64,000 nt of DNA from Variovorax beijingensis (lineage in GTDB: Bacteria; Pseudomonadota; Gammaproteobacteria; Burkholderiales; Burkholderiaceae_C), in NCBI RefSeq assembly GCF_003951285.1, contig NZ_RXFQ01000005.1, positions 70,001 to 134,000 of the forward strand, read 5' to 3'. The position numbers and the translations under genes were made by a program. The notes under the pieces are model-generated. The model made no database searches. It was given only the letters and a program-made list of their open reading frames with translations, and had not been told where the DNA came from. The stretch's first letter is position 1, and each line of letters opens with the position of its first letter. Below, in pieces: positions 43,743 through 53,437 of the stretch.

Positions 43743-44201
43743 ATGGCGCTGCCCGCACTTTCCCTTTCGCTGCAGTTCGCGCGCTTCAAGGGCGTCGAAC
43801 GGCACCGCGCCGCGCTGCCGCGCCACAGCGTCACGCGCTGGATCCGCCATGCGCTCGAGATCGACGCGGAGATCACGGTGCGCATCGTCGATGCCGAAGA
43901 AGGCCAGCGCCTGAACCGCGAGTTCCGCGGCAAGGACTACGCGACCAACGTGCTGACCTTCGACTATGCCCAGAGCCCGATGGTGATGGCCGACCTGGTG
44001 CTGTGCGCGCCGGTGGTCGCCAGCGAGGCGAAGGAGCACCGCAAGACTCTGGCCGCCCACTACGCGCACCTGCTCGTTCACGGCACGCTGCACGCGCAGG
44101 GCTGGGATCACGAGACCGGCGAAGCCGACGCCGAGGCCATGGAGGCGCGCGAGATCGAGATATTGGCGGGCCTCGGCATCCGCAATCCGTACGGGCGGTG
44201 A
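43743..44201 (+). CDS. ybeY: Endoribonuclease YbeY (16S rRNA maturation)
   Basis: YbeY is a zinc endoribonuclease needed for 16S rRNA 3'-end maturation and ribosome quality control. The zinc motif [11 protein letters not shown] (near residue 117) is intact, as is the [21 protein letters not shown] core (here [17 protein letters not shown]). It has 152 residues, normal length. ATG at 43743 lies one base after the phoH stop. The conserved phoH-ybeY order supports the call. Confidence 0.95.
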   Translation: MALPALSLSLQFARFKGVERHRAALPRHSVTRWIRHALEIDAEITVRIVDAEEGQRLNREFRGKDYATNVLTFDYAQSPMVMADLVLCAPVVASEAKEHRKTLAAHYAHLLVHGTLHAQGWDHETGEADAEAMEAREIEILAGLGIRNPYGR

Positions 44202-44231
44202 GGCTGCCCGAGCGCCGCGCCGACAGCGGCG

Positions 44232-44668
<437 letters not shown>

Positions 44669-44672
<4 letters not shown>

Positions 44673-45583
44673 GCTGTTTCTTCCTCGATCCGCGGGCCGC
44701 GGGCTTCCATGCCCAGGGGCAGCAGCTGTATGGTCACGCGCAGGCCCGGCACGGCATCCATCAGCGTCTGTTCCAGCTCGTCGCGCATCGCGGCGGCATG
44801 CTGCAGCGTCCATTCGCCGGGCACATGCATGTGCAGGTCGGCGAAGCGGCGCTGGCCCGCGCGCCGCGTCACCATGTCGTCGAAGCGCATGCGCGTGCCT
44901 TCCGGCATGCGTGCGGCAAACTGGTCGAGCGTGGCGCGCAGCGTGGCGATGGTCTCGGGGTCGAGGGCCTCGTCCATCAGCCCCTGCGACGAGCGCCACA
45001 CCAGCCTGACGCCTTCGCGCACGATGTTGAGCGCAACGCCGATGGCCAGCACCGGATCGAGCCAGAGCCAGCCGCTGAAGTGCACGGCCGCGATGCCGAC
45101 CACCACCCCGGCCGAGGTCCACACATCGGTCATCAGGTGCCGCGCATCGGCTTCGAGCGCAATCGAGCGGTGCGTTCGCGCGGCGCGGAACAGCGCAAAA
45201 GCCAGGGCCGCGTTGAAGCCCGAGCTGATCACCGAGAGCCCGAGCCCCCAGCCCAGCTGCTCCAGCGGCTGCGGCGCGAGCAGCCGCTGCACCGACACCC
45301 AGAGGATGGCGGCCGCGGCGCCGACGATCAGGATGCCCTCGAAGCCCGACGAAAAGTACTCGGCCTTGTGGTGGCCGTAGGGATGGTCTTCATCGGCCGG
45401 CCGCGAGGCGATGGTCACCATGCCCAATGCGAACATCGCGCTGGCAAGGTTGACGAACGACTCCATCGCATCGGAGATCAAGCCCATCGAGTTGGTCACA
45501 TAGCCCGCCAGGCCCTTGAGCAGGATCGTGATGAGCGCAACCGCAACGGAAACACGAAGCAGCGTCTTGGGCGTGAAAGTCAT
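44669..45583 (-). CDS. Cation diffusion facilitator family transporter (FieF-like)
   Basis: This 304-residue CDF exporter has six membrane segments. Helix II has [12 protein letters not shown], where the metal-site Asp is retained, and helix V has [27 protein letters not shown] follows helix II, as in FieF-type proteins. The C-terminal cytoplasmic domain has [19 protein letters not shown], the usual metal-sensing fold. No histidine-rich loop is present, unlike the DmeF-like protein at 23350. The start at 45583 directly precedes helix I but has no clear ribosome-binding site. Metal specificity (Fe, Zn, Mn) unknown. Confidence 0.88.
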
Positions 45584-45720
45584 GCGGGGAAGGCGTAAGC
45601 GGTAAAAGTCGGCAAGAATGCGGCAAAGGTCCGCATCCGCGATCGAATTATCGAGCGCGGCCTCCATCTGCCGACTCGATGTATTTAATATTTGTGGCAC
45701 CGCGAGACATTCGCAGAAGA

Positions 45721-46218
45721 ATGATGATGAAAAAATTCCTGATCGCCGTGGGAGGCCTCGCCTTCTGGGGCGCAGCGGCGTTGGCGCAGGCGCAGGCGCC
45801 CTCGCGTCCTGCAGGCTCCATCCCTGCCGCAGAACCACAGGCGGGGTTCGTGAAATCGGTGCGGGGCAACGTGCAGCTGCTCAGCACCGCTGGCACGCCG
45901 CGCCCGGCCAACGCGGGCGACGCGCTGGCCGCCGTGGACCGCATCCTGACCGGCCCCGACTCTTCCGCTTCCGTGGTCTTGCGCGACGACACCACGCTGG
46001 TGGTCGGGCCTTCGTCACGGCTGGACCTGAAGGAATTCCATTTCAACGCCACCACGCACGAAGGCGGCGTGCTCGTTTCGCTGCTGCGGGGCTCCATGCG
46101 CATGATCACCGGCCTGATCGGCAAGACCAATCCCGACGCGATACGGGTGGAGACGCAAACCGCCACCATCGGCATTCGCGGAACCGACTTCATCGTGCAG
46201 ACCGACGGCCAGCCATGA
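45721..46218 (+). CDS. FecR domain-containing periplasmic protein
   Basis: The signal peptide (MMMKKFLIAVGGLAFWGAAALAQ) is followed by a short linker and a FecR-type domain with VRGNVQL, GDALAAVDRILTGPDSS and VVGPSSRLDL, ending in ATIGIRGTDFIV. At 165 residues it ends just after the GIRGT motif, as seen in the short FecR proteins linked to CHASE2/adenylate cyclase systems, rather than in the sigma-regulating FecR. The start is at one of three consecutive ATGs. The stop overlaps the OmpA-like start (ATGA). Confidence 0.82.
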   Translation: MMMKKFLIAVGGLAFWGAAALAQAQAPSRPAGSIPAAEPQAGFVKSVRGNVQLLSTAGTPRPANAGDALAAVDRILTGPDSSASVVLRDDTTLVVGPSSRLDLKEFHFNATTHEGGVLVSLLRGSMRMITGLIGKTNPDAIRVETQTATIGIRGTDFIVQTDGQP

Positions 46219-46832
46219 GGAAGACGACGACGGACCGGGCCTTTCTTTTCACTGCCGTGCTGGCCACTGCACTGCTTGCCGCATGTTCGACGCCGGGCAC
46301 CCGCGTGGTGCTGCTGCCCCAGGCGGATGACAAGCCTTCTGCCGTGATCGTGCGCGCGAAGGACGGCGAGGAAGTTCTTTCCCGGCCCTACCAGCGCGCA
46401 ACCGCCGCGGTCGGCGCTTCCGGCGCGCCGGTGGTCGACCAGGCCGACCCCGCCAAGGTGCAGGCGGACCACAAGATCCTGTTCGACATGCGGCCGCCTG
46501 CCCCGCAGCGCTATACGGTGTATTTCGAAGTGGGCGGCACCACGCTCACGCCTGCGTCGCAACAGGTCATGAACGAAGCGCTGATGGCCGCGCAAACCCG
46601 CAGCGGCAGCGACATCGTCGTGACCGGGCACACCGACACCAAGGGCGCGCTCGAGCAGAACGACATGCTCTCGCAGCGGCGGGCGCAGGAAGTGGTGCAG
46701 CTTTTCGTGGAGCGGCAGTTCCCGGCCAAGCGCATCGAGGCTGTGGGCCGCGGCGAGCGCGAACTCGCGGTGCCCACCGCCGACGAGGTGGACGAGCCGC
46801 GCAACCGGCGCGTCACCATCGAAGTCCGCTGA
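46215..46832 (+). CDS. OmpA-family lipoprotein
   Basis: A lipoprotein signal (ATALLAACSTPG, with lipobox LAAC near residue 25) anchors this 205-residue protein in the envelope. A middle region of unknown fold precedes the C-terminal OmpA/Pal domain: YFEVGGTTLTPAS, VTGHTDTKG and LSQRRAQEV, ending RNRRVTIEV. That domain binds peptidoglycan through diaminopimelate. It is translated together with the FecR-domain protein. In related genomes such pairs are followed by a CHASE2-cyclase gene, which is absent here. Confidence 0.88.
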   Translation: MRKTTTDRAFLFTAVLATALLAACSTPGTRVVLLPQADDKPSAVIVRAKDGEEVLSRPYQRATAAVGASGAPVVDQADPAKVQADHKILFDMRPPAPQRYTVYFEVGGTTLTPASQQVMNEALMAAQTRSGSDIVVTGHTDTKGALEQNDMLSQRRAQEVVQLFVERQFPAKRIEAVGRGERELAVPTADEVDEPRNRRVTIEVR

Positions 46833-46872
46833 CGGCGAGGCTCGCGGCGCCCGCCGCCCTCGACCGGCGCTC

Positions 46873-48105
46873 TCAGCCGAGGGTCACGCGCGCGAACTTG
46901 CGCTTGCCGACCTGCACCACGTAGCTGCCCGCGGGCAGCTTGAGCGCCTTGTCGCTGATCACCACGGAGTCGACGCGCACGCCGCCGCCGTCGATCAGCC
47001 GGCTGCCTTCGGAGGCCGAAGGCGCAAGGCCCGCCTGCTTGAGCAGCTGGGCGATGCCCAGCGGCGCACCGCCCAGCGACAGCTCCGGAATGTCGTCGGG
47101 CACGCCGCCCTTGCTGCGGTTGATGAAATCCTGTTCCGCTGTCTCGGCCGCGGCCGCGCTATGGAAGCGCGCGGTGATTTCCTTGGCCAGCGCCACCTTC
47201 GCATCCTTGGGGTTGCGGCCGGCCGCGATCTCGGCCTTGAGCGCCTCGATCTGTGCGAGCGACTGGAAGCTCAGCAGCGTGTACCAGCGCCACATCAGCT
47301 CGTCGGAGATCGACAGCACCTTGGCGAACATGGTGTTGGCGTCTTCGCTGATGCCGATGTAGTTGTTCTTGCTCTTGGACATCTTCTCGACGCCATCGAG
47401 CCCTTCCAGCAGCGGCATAGTGAGTATGCACTGCGGTTCTTGGCCGTATTCCTGCTGGAGATGCCGGCCGACGAGCAGGTTGAACTTCTGGTCGGTGCCG
47501 CCCAGCTCGAGGTCGCTCTTCAGGGCCACCGAGTCGTAGCCCTGCATCAGCGGGTAAAGGAATTCGTGCACCGAGATCGACTGGCCGGACTTGAAGCGCT
47601 TGTTGAAGTCGTCGCGCTCCATCATCCGCGCCACCGTGTACTTGGCGGCGAGCTGGATCATGCCGCGGGCGCCCAGCGGGTCGCTCCACTCGGAGTTGTA
47701 GCGGATCTCGGTCTTTTCGGGGTCGAGCACCAGGCTGGCCTGCCGGTAGTAGGTCTGGGCGTTGGCCTCGATCTGCTCGCGGGTGAGCGGCGGGCGGGTG
47801 CTGTTGCGGCCCGAGGGATCGCCGATGGTGGTCGTGAAGTCGCCGATCAGGAAGATGACCCGGTGCCCCAGATCCTGCAGCTGCCGCATCTTGTTGAGCA
47901 CCACCGTGTGGCCGATGTGAATGTCCGGGGCGGTCGGGTCGAGCCCCAATTTGATGCGCAGCGGCGTCCCGCTGGCTTCCGAGCGCTGCAGCTTGTGCAC
48001 CCATTCATCCTGCGGCAGCAGCTCGTCAGTGCCCCGGAGCGATATTTCGAGCGCTCGTCTTACACCATCCGAGAGGCTTGTGGATGTAACAGATTCGGCA
48101 TTCAT
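46873..48105 (-). CDS. tyrS: Tyrosyl-tRNA synthetase
   Basis: This is a class I synthetase that charges tRNA-Tyr. The HIGH motif is in DIHIGHT (residues 63-66), KMSKS is near residue 240, and the tyrosine-binding GGTDQKFN is present. A C-terminal S4 RNA-binding domain ([12 protein letters not shown]) follows. It has 410 residues, typical of the proteobacterial TyrZ-like form. It is divergent from the M23 peptidase gene. Confidence 0.97.
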   Translation of the reverse strand: MNAESVTSTSLSDGVRRALEISLRGTDELLPQDEWVHKLQRSEASGTPLRIKLGLDPTAPDIHIGHTVVLNKMRQLQDLGHRVIFLIGDFTTTIGDPSGRNSTRPPLTREQIEANAQTYYRQASLVLDPEKTEIRYNSEWSDPLGARGMIQLAAKYTVARMMERDDFNKRFKSGQSISVHEFLYPLMQGYDSVALKSDLELGGTDQKFNLLVGRHLQQEYGQEPQCILTMPLLEGLDGVEKMSKSKNNYIGISEDANTMFAKVLSISDELMWRWYTLLSFQSLAQIEALKAEIAAGRNPKDAKVALAKEITARFHSAAAAETAEQDFINRSKGGVPDDIPELSLGGAPLGIAQLLKQAGLAPSASEGSRLIDGGGVRVDSVVISDKALKLPAGSYVVQVGKRKFARVTLG

Positions 48106-48262
48106 AGGCTTTTTTTGCTGATTTTCAGGTTGCCGAAGCTATACTCAGCCCGACTTTTCTAGCGCCGAATTCTAAGCGGCGCTTTTTCCGCACCGCCCTG
48201 CCGCCCTGTCCGTCCTGGGCTTTGCAGCGCGGATTTGCAGAACCTGAGCTGGAATTCATAGT

Positions 48263-49603
48263 TTGATCAACGGCATTCTCGCCGCCGAGGAGCTACTGGC
48301 TTCTCGCGTGGCCTATACATTCCGGACCTATCCCAAGCAGATCACCGCGCTCATCGCGGCTGCCTTGCTGAGCGCCGGAACCCTGGCAGTGGCCTCCCTG
48401 GGCCCCGACGCCTCCGACCTCCCGGTGCAGCAGGTCCTCGAAGCGACCGCTCCGCTGTCTTTCGCCGAACAGAGCGAATCGCTGGAGAACTTCAGCTTCA
48501 CGCTGTTTCGCACCGACATCACGCGCTCCAGCGACACGGCCGAGGCCCTGCTGAAGCGCCTGGGCATTTCCGATCCTGCCGCCACCGCCTTCGTGCGCGG
48601 CAGCAGCGAAGCCCGCAATGCCCTGTTCGCCCGCGCCGGGCGCACCGTCACGGCCGAAGCCACGCAGGAAAACCAGCTCAAGAAGCTGAGCGCCCGCTGG
48701 ATTCCCGACGGCGACGGCGGCTTCAAGCGCTTCGTCATCGAGCGCACGCCGGTCGGCTTCGTGGCGCTCACCGAGCGCGACACGCTCACGCCGGGCACGC
48801 GCCTGGCCAGCGGCACCATCCGCACCTCGCTGTTCGCCGCCACCGACGACTCCCGCGTGCCCGACGCGGTGGCCAGCCAGTTGGCCGACATCTTCGCGGG
48901 CGACGTCGACGTGCGCGCGCTGCGCAAGGGTGACCGCTTCGCCGTGGTCTACGAGACCTTCGAGGCCGACGGCCAGGCGCTGCGCAGCGGCCGCGTGCTC
49001 TCGGCCGAGTTCGAGAGCGGCGGCAAGGTGCACCAGGCCGTGTGGTTCCAGCCCCCGGGCCAAAAGGGCAGCTATTACCGCCCGAACGGCGATAGCCTGC
49101 GCAAGGCCTACCTGAGCTCGCCGGTCGAGTTCTCGCGCGTGTCGAGCGGCTTCGCGATGCGCATGCATCCGATCCTCAACAGCTGGCGCCAGCACAACGG
49201 CATCGACTTCGCAGCCCCCACGGGCACCGCGGTGCGCAGCGTCGGCGACGGCACGGTCGATTTCGCCGGTACGCAAAGCGGCTACGGCAACATCGTCATC
49301 ATCAAGCACCGCAACAACCAGCAGACGGCCTACGCCCACCTGAGCCGCATCAATGTCAAGGCCGGCGAGAGCATCACCCAGGGCCAAACGATCGGCGCCG
49401 TGGGCTCTACCGGCTGGGCCACGGGCCCGCACCTGCACTTCGAGTTCCGCGTGAACGGCGAGTACCAGGATCCGACCTCCATTGCACAGGAGGGCGGCGC
49501 CCCCATCACTGCGTCCCTGCGCCCGGCCTTCGAGCGCATTGCGGTCGGCGCGCGTACCGAACTGGCGGCCGCCTTCTCGGTCATCCAGGCCAGCGCAGAC
49601 TGA
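48263..49603 (+). CDS. M23 family metallopeptidase (LytM-type peptidoglycan endopeptidase)
   Basis: It is anchored by one N-terminal hydrophobic segment (about 28-48). A periplasmic LysM/OapA-like region follows, then a LytM domain (about 295-405) with zinc ligands in WRQHNGIDFAAPTG and HLHFEFRVNG. It cleaves peptidoglycan cross-links or activates amidases. It has 446 residues. The start is TTG at 48263, with GGA at nine bases; GTG at 48309 is an alternative. It lies between tyrS (divergent) and anmK, so cell-wall turnover functions are adjacent. Confidence 0.88.
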   Translation: MINGILAAEELLASRVAYTFRTYPKQITALIAAALLSAGTLAVASLGPDASDLPVQQVLEATAPLSFAEQSESLENFSFTLFRTDITRSSDTAEALLKRLGISDPAATAFVRGSSEARNALFARAGRTVTAEATQENQLKKLSARWIPDGDGGFKRFVIERTPVGFVALTERDTLTPGTRLASGTIRTSLFAATDDSRVPDAVASQLADIFAGDVDVRALRKGDRFAVVYETFEADGQALRSGRVLSAEFESGGKVHQAVWFQPPGQKGSYYRPNGDSLRKAYLSSPVEFSRVSSGFAMRMHPILNSWRQHNGIDFAAPTGTAVRSVGDGTVDFAGTQSGYGNIVIIKHRNNQQTAYAHLSRINVKAGESITQGQTIGAVGSTGWATGPHLHFEFRVNGEYQDPTSIAQEGGAPITASLRPAFERIAVGARTELAAAFSVIQASAD

Positions 49604-49646
49604 GCCCGGGCGGGCACCCGTCGCGCGGCTCGCCTTCCCTATCGAA

Positions 49647-50774
49647 ATGGCCGCCGAGCTGTTCATCGGCCTGATGTCCGGCACCTCGCTCGACGGCGTC
49701 GACGGCGTGCTGGCCGATTTCGCGGATGGCCGCATTGCCGTGCGGGCCTATGCCACGGCGCCCTTTCCTGCCGCCTTGCGCGCCGAGCTGATGGCGCTCA
49801 ACACCCCCGGCGACAACGAACTCCACCGCGCCGCGCTGGCCGGCAGCGGCCTGGCCCGGATCTACGCCGGCGTCGCCAGCCAACTGCTGGCGGACAGCGG
49901 CACTCCCGCCAGCCAGGTGACGGCCCTCGGCGCGCACGGGCAGACGGTGCGCCACCGGCCCACCGAGTTCGACGGCGTCGGCTACACCCTGCAGATCAAC
50001 AACCCCTCGCTGCTGGCCGAGCTGACCGGCATCGACGTGGTGGCGGACTTCCGCAGCCGCGACCTGGCGGCGGGTGGACAGGGCGCGCCGCTGGTGCCGG
50101 CCTTCCACCGCGCGCTGTTCGCGCGCGCGGGCGAACCCGTGGCGGTGCTGAACATCGGCGGCATTTCCAACCTGAGCCTGCTGCCCGCGGCCGATGCGCC
50201 GGGAGAGCCGGTGGTGCTTGGCTTCGACTGCGGCCCCGGCAATGCCCTGATGGACCACTGGAGCCACTTCCATACCGGCCAGCCCTTCGACCACGGCGGG
50301 CAATGGGCCGCCAGTGGCCAGGTGCTGCCCGAGCTGCTCGCGCGGCTGCAGGCCGATCCATATTTTGCGAAGGCACCTCCCAAGAGCACCGGGCGCGACC
50401 TGTTCAATCCCGCGTGGCTTTCCGCCTGCCTCGGCCCGGCCACCGGCGCGGCGCCTGCCGACGTGCAGGCCACCCTGACCGAGTTCACTGCCAGCGTTTG
50501 TGCAGCCGACGTCCTTCGCTACGGAAGTGATAGCAAGCTGCTGATCGTCTGCGGCGGCGGGGCGCTGAACGATCATCTGCTCGAGCGCCTGCGCGCGCAC
50601 TTGCCCGGCGTGGAAGTGGCCGCCTCCACGGCACACGGCCTGCCCCCGCTGCAAGTCGAGGCCGCGGCCTTTGCCTGGCTGGCCCGCAGCACGGTTCGCC
50701 GCGAAGCCGGCAACCTGGCCAGCGTGACCGGCGCAAGGGGTGGCCGCGTGCTCGGGGCGATCTACCCCGCCTGA
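49647..50774 (+). CDS. anmK: Anhydro-N-acetylmuramic acid kinase
   Basis: AnmK phosphorylates 1,6-anhydro-MurNAc released from the wall, giving MurNAc 6-phosphate for recycling. The ATP-binding opening FIGLMSGTSLDGVDGVL is at residues 6-22; GAHGQTVRH, NIGGISNLS, DCGPGNALMD and CGGGALND follow in the expected order. It has 375 residues, normal length. It lies 43 bases after the M23 endopeptidase gene, on the same strand, which links cutting and recycling of peptidoglycan. Confidence 0.95.
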   Translation: MAAELFIGLMSGTSLDGVDGVLADFADGRIAVRAYATAPFPAALRAELMALNTPGDNELHRAALAGSGLARIYAGVASQLLADSGTPASQVTALGAHGQTVRHRPTEFDGVGYTLQINNPSLLAELTGIDVVADFRSRDLAAGGQGAPLVPAFHRALFARAGEPVAVLNIGGISNLSLLPAADAPGEPVVLGFDCGPGNALMDHWSHFHTGQPFDHGGQWAASGQVLPELLARLQADPYFAKAPPKSTGRDLFNPAWLSACLGPATGAAPADVQATLTEFTASVCAADVLRYGSDSKLLIVCGGGALNDHLLERLRAHLPGVEVAASTAHGLPPLQVEAAAFAWLARSTVRREAGNLASVTGARGGRVLGAIYPA

Positions 50775-50817
50775 CCGGGCCGGGCTCATGGGTGTTCATG
50801 GCCGTTGCAGCGGGCAG

Positions 50818-50846
50818 CAAAAAGCCGCCCGAAGGCGGCTTTCTTA
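50818..50846. terminator. Bidirectional terminator between anmK and erpA
   Basis: The stem AAAGCCGCC/GGCGGCTTT (50821-50842) has loop CGAA. Read from the erpA side the loop is TTCG, followed by a run of T. Convergent genes on each side suggest it serves both. The same sequence recurs at 51384-51408. Confidence 0.85.
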
Positions 50847-50880
50847 AAGAACGAATGCTGGCGACAGCATCAACCGGGCA

Positions 50881-51246
50881 TCAAGCCGAGAAGCTCGATC
50901 CGCAGCCGCAGGTGCTGGTGGCATTCGGGTTCTTGATCACGAACTGGGCGCCTTGCAGGTCTTCCTTGTAGTCGATCTCGGCGCCGACCAGGTACTGGTA
51001 GCTCATGGCATCGATCAGCAGCGACACGCCGTTCTTGGTCATGGTGGTGTCGTCTTCGTTCGTGATTTCATCGAAAGTGAAACCATACTGAAAGCCCGAG
51101 CACCCGCCGCCCTGCACAAACACGCGCAGCTTGAGGTCGGGATTGCCCTCTTCGGCGATCAGGTCGGCCACCTTGGCGGCCGCACTGTCGGTGAAGACGA
51201 TCGGTTCGGGCATCTGGGTCTGGATATTTTCGGCAACAGCGCTCAT
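50881..51246 (-). CDS. erpA: Iron-sulfur cluster insertion protein ErpA
   Basis: This A-type carrier delivers Fe-S clusters to apoproteins. The three conserved cysteines are in [11 protein letters not shown] (near residue 48) and the C-terminal STCGCGSSF. It has 121 residues, normal length. The start at 51246 (MSAVAENIQ) is preceded by GGAGTTATCCCCC on the coding strand. It sits between two near-identical terminators and downstream of rpsI, from which it is probably transcribed separately. Confidence 0.95.
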   Translation of the reverse strand: MSAVAENIQTQMPEPIVFTDSAAAKVADLIAEEGNPDLKLRVFVQGGGCSGFQYGFTFDEITNEDDTTMTKNGVSLLIDAMSYQYLVGAEIDYKEDLQGAQFVIKNPNATSTCGCGSSFSA

Positions 51247-51383
51247 GGGGGATAACTCCTTGGGGGCCGTACATGCGGCCAATGGACCAATGCTACTGCA
51301 ATGCCGCATTCCTGGCTGGCGGGAGGCAGCGAGCACCCAACGCAAGTGGGGTCGAACACACGTCCGCCAAGGCCGTGGCAATG

Positions 51384-51408
51384 AAAAAGCCGCCCGAAGG
51401 CGGCTTTT
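51384..51408 (-). terminator. Rho-independent terminator of rplM-rpsI
   Basis: On the minus strand a GCCGCC-TTCG-GGCGGC hairpin is flanked by A and T runs and ends in TTTTT. It starts 18 bases past the rpsI stop. Confidence 0.9.
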
Positions 51409-51425
51409 GTTCGCAGTGAACAGTA

Positions 51426-51818
51426 TCAGCGCTTGCTGAACTGCTTGCGGCGGCGTGCAGAGTGCAGACCGACCTTCTTGCGCTCGACTTCACGTGCATC
51501 GCGCGTGACGTAGCCGGCCTGGCTCAGCACCGGCTTGAGGCTTGCGTCGTAGTCGATCAGCGCACGGGTGATGCCGTGGCGCGTTGCGCCGGCCTGGCCC
51601 GACTCGCCGCCACCTGCCACGTTGACCATGACGTCGAACGCTTCGGTGTTGTTGGTCAGCACCAGGGGCTGCTTGGCAATCATGATCGAGGTTTCGCGGC
51701 CGAAGAACTCTTGGATGTCCTTGCCGTTGACCGTGATCTTGCCGGTGCCCTTTTTCAGAAACACACGGGCGACGCTCGATTTGCGACGGCCGGTGCCATT
51801 GTTCCATTCACCAATCAT
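51426..51818 (-). CDS. rpsI: 30S ribosomal protein S9
   Basis: It has 130 residues, the standard length. It starts [19 protein letters not shown], with the usual [19 protein letters not shown] middle and the basic tail ending [10 protein letters not shown] that reaches the P-site tRNA. It lies 12 bases after rplM in the universal rplM-rpsI operon. Confidence 0.98.
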   Translation of the reverse strand: MIGEWNNGTGRRKSSVARVFLKKGTGKITVNGKDIQEFFGRETSIMIAKQPLVLTNNTEAFDVMVNVAGGGESGQAGATRHGITRALIDYDASLKPVLSQAGYVTRDAREVERKKVGLHSARRRKQFSKR

Positions 51819-51830
51819 TCTCAAGGCTCC

Positions 51831-52262
51831 TTACAGTTCCAGCACTTTGGGCTGTTGGGCGGTGTGCGGGTGCTCTGCACCACCGTACACCTTGAGTTTC
51901 TTGATCATCGCGTAGCCGAGCGGGCCCTTGGGCAGCATGCCCTTGACGGCCTTTTCCAGGGCGCGGCCCGGGTGCTTGGCTTGCATGTCGCGGAAGTTCG
52001 TGGCCGTGATACCGCCCGGGTAGCCCGAGTGACGGTAGTAGACCTTGTCGATCGGCTTGGCGCCGGTGACGCGCAGCTGGGCTGCGTTGATGATGACGAT
52101 GAAGTCACCGGTATCGACGTGAGGCGTGTAAATGGCCTTGTGTTTGCCGCGCAAACGGAGAGCAACTTCGCTGGCTACTCGTCCGAGGACCTTGTCGGTC
52201 GCGTCAATCACAAACCACTCGTGCGTCACGTCAGCGGGTTTGGCGCTGAACGTTTTGGTCAT
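51831..52262 (-). CDS. rplM: 50S ribosomal protein L13
   Basis: It has 143 residues, starting [20 protein letters not shown], with [16 protein letters not shown] and the characteristic RHSGYPGGI block. It binds 23S rRNA early in assembly. It is the first gene of the rplM-rpsI operon, with a promoter and a roughly 120-base leader upstream that could carry autoregulation by L13, as in other bacteria. Confidence 0.98.
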   Translation of the reverse strand: MTKTFSAKPADVTHEWFVIDATDKVLGRVASEVALRLRGKHKAIYTPHVDTGDFIVIINAAQLRVTGAKPIDKVYYRHSGYPGGITATNFRDMQAKHPGRALEKAVKGMLPKGPLGYAMIKKLKVYGGAEHPHTAQQPKVLEL

Positions 52263-52385
52263 GAGTTTTTCTCTAGAAAAGAGGGTTTGGCGAGCCCTTT
52301 TCCACGGTCGGCGTTCCTCTGACGGGAATCTCTTAGGTGGGGATAATCTCCGCCGCGGGGCTGCAAAAACGCTGCGAAGCCCGCG

Positions 52386-52415
52386 ATTATACGAAGAATC
52401 GGCCAATCGGGGCAA
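52386..52415 (-). promoter_or_regulatory. Sigma-70 promoter of rplM-rpsI
   Basis: On the minus strand a perfect TATAAT (52391-52386) lies 18 bases after TTGCCC (52415-52410). The distance to the rplM start leaves a leader of about 115-120 bases. Confidence 0.75.
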
Positions 52416-52456
52416 ATTTGGGCCCAGCGGCCGCCCAAGCCGTTACCATCGACCCC

Positions 52457-53407
52457 ATGTTCAGTTACCGCCACGCCTTCCACGCCGGCAACCACGCCGA
52501 CGTGCTCAAGCACACGGTGCTGATTGCCACGCTCGACCACCTGCTCGAAAAAGAAGCCGCGCTGACCGTGGTCGACACCCACGCCGGCGCCGGCCTGTAC
52601 CGCCTGGACGGCGACTACGCCGGCACCAGCGGCGAGGCCGCCGAAGGCGTGCTGCGCCTGCTGGCGGACAAGAAGGCCCCCGTCTCACCAGCTCCTGCCG
52701 CCAAGTCAGCCACCAAAAAGGCAGCACCCGAAGCCGAGGCGCCCCTGGCCGATGCGATTGCACGCTACCTGAGCGTGATCCACGATTTCAACCCCAAGGG
52801 CGGCGCCCGCATCTATCCCGGCTCGCCTTTCATCGTGCATCACCTGCTGCGCGACCACGACAAGCTCAAGCTGTTCGAGCTGCACCCGACCGATGCCCGC
52901 ACGCTGGACGCCAACATCGCCCAGCTCGAGGCGGGCCGGCAGATCGCGGTGCTGCGCGAAGACGGCTTCGGCAGCGCCACCAAGTTCCTGCCGCCGCCCT
53001 CGCGCCGCGCGCTGGTGCTGATGGACCCGAGCTACGAGATCAAGAGCGACTACGGCCGCGTGCTCGACTTCGCGGCCGAGGCACTCAAGCGCTTCGCCAC
53101 CGGCACCTACGCCATCTGGTACCCGATCATTCCGCGTCCCGAGGCGCACGACCTCCCGCGCCGGCTCAAGACCCTGGCCACCAAGGCCGGCAAGCCCTGG
53201 CTGCACGCCACGCTCACGGTCAAGTCGAGCAAGCTGACCACCACGCCGACGGGTGAAACCCAGCGTCCGGGCCTGCCGGCCAGCGGCATGTTCCTGATCA
53301 ACCCGCCCTACACGCTGAAGCCGCTGCTGGCTGCCGCCCTGCCCCAGTTGGCGGAGCGGCTGGGGCAAGACCGGAACGCCACCTTCTCGCTCGACGCGGG
53401 CGGCTAG
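52457..53407 (+). CDS. rlmJ: 23S rRNA (adenine(2030)-N(6))-methyltransferase RlmJ
   Basis: RlmJ methylates A2030 of 23S rRNA using SAM. It starts MFSYRHAFHAGNHADVLKH. The SAM motif is VVDTHAGAGLY (near residue 38), and the catalytic motif reads MDPSYE, with Ser in place of the second Pro of DPPY. Its 316 residues exceed E. coli RlmJ (280) mostly because of an Ala/Lys/Pro-rich insert at about residues 72-97. It is divergent from rplM. Function is otherwise well supported. Confidence 0.94.
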   Translation: MFSYRHAFHAGNHADVLKHTVLIATLDHLLEKEAALTVVDTHAGAGLYRLDGDYAGTSGEAAEGVLRLLADKKAPVSPAPAAKSATKKAAPEAEAPLADAIARYLSVIHDFNPKGGARIYPGSPFIVHHLLRDHDKLKLFELHPTDARTLDANIAQLEAGRQIAVLREDGFGSATKFLPPPSRRALVLMDPSYEIKSDYGRVLDFAAEALKRFATGTYAIWYPIIPRPEAHDLPRRLKTLATKAGKPWLHATLTVKSSKLTTTPTGETQRPGLPASGMFLINPPYTLKPLLAAALPQLAERLGQDRNATFSLDAGG

Positions 53408-53437
53408 CAGCCTCCCCCTGCGGGTCTTCGTCCAGAC

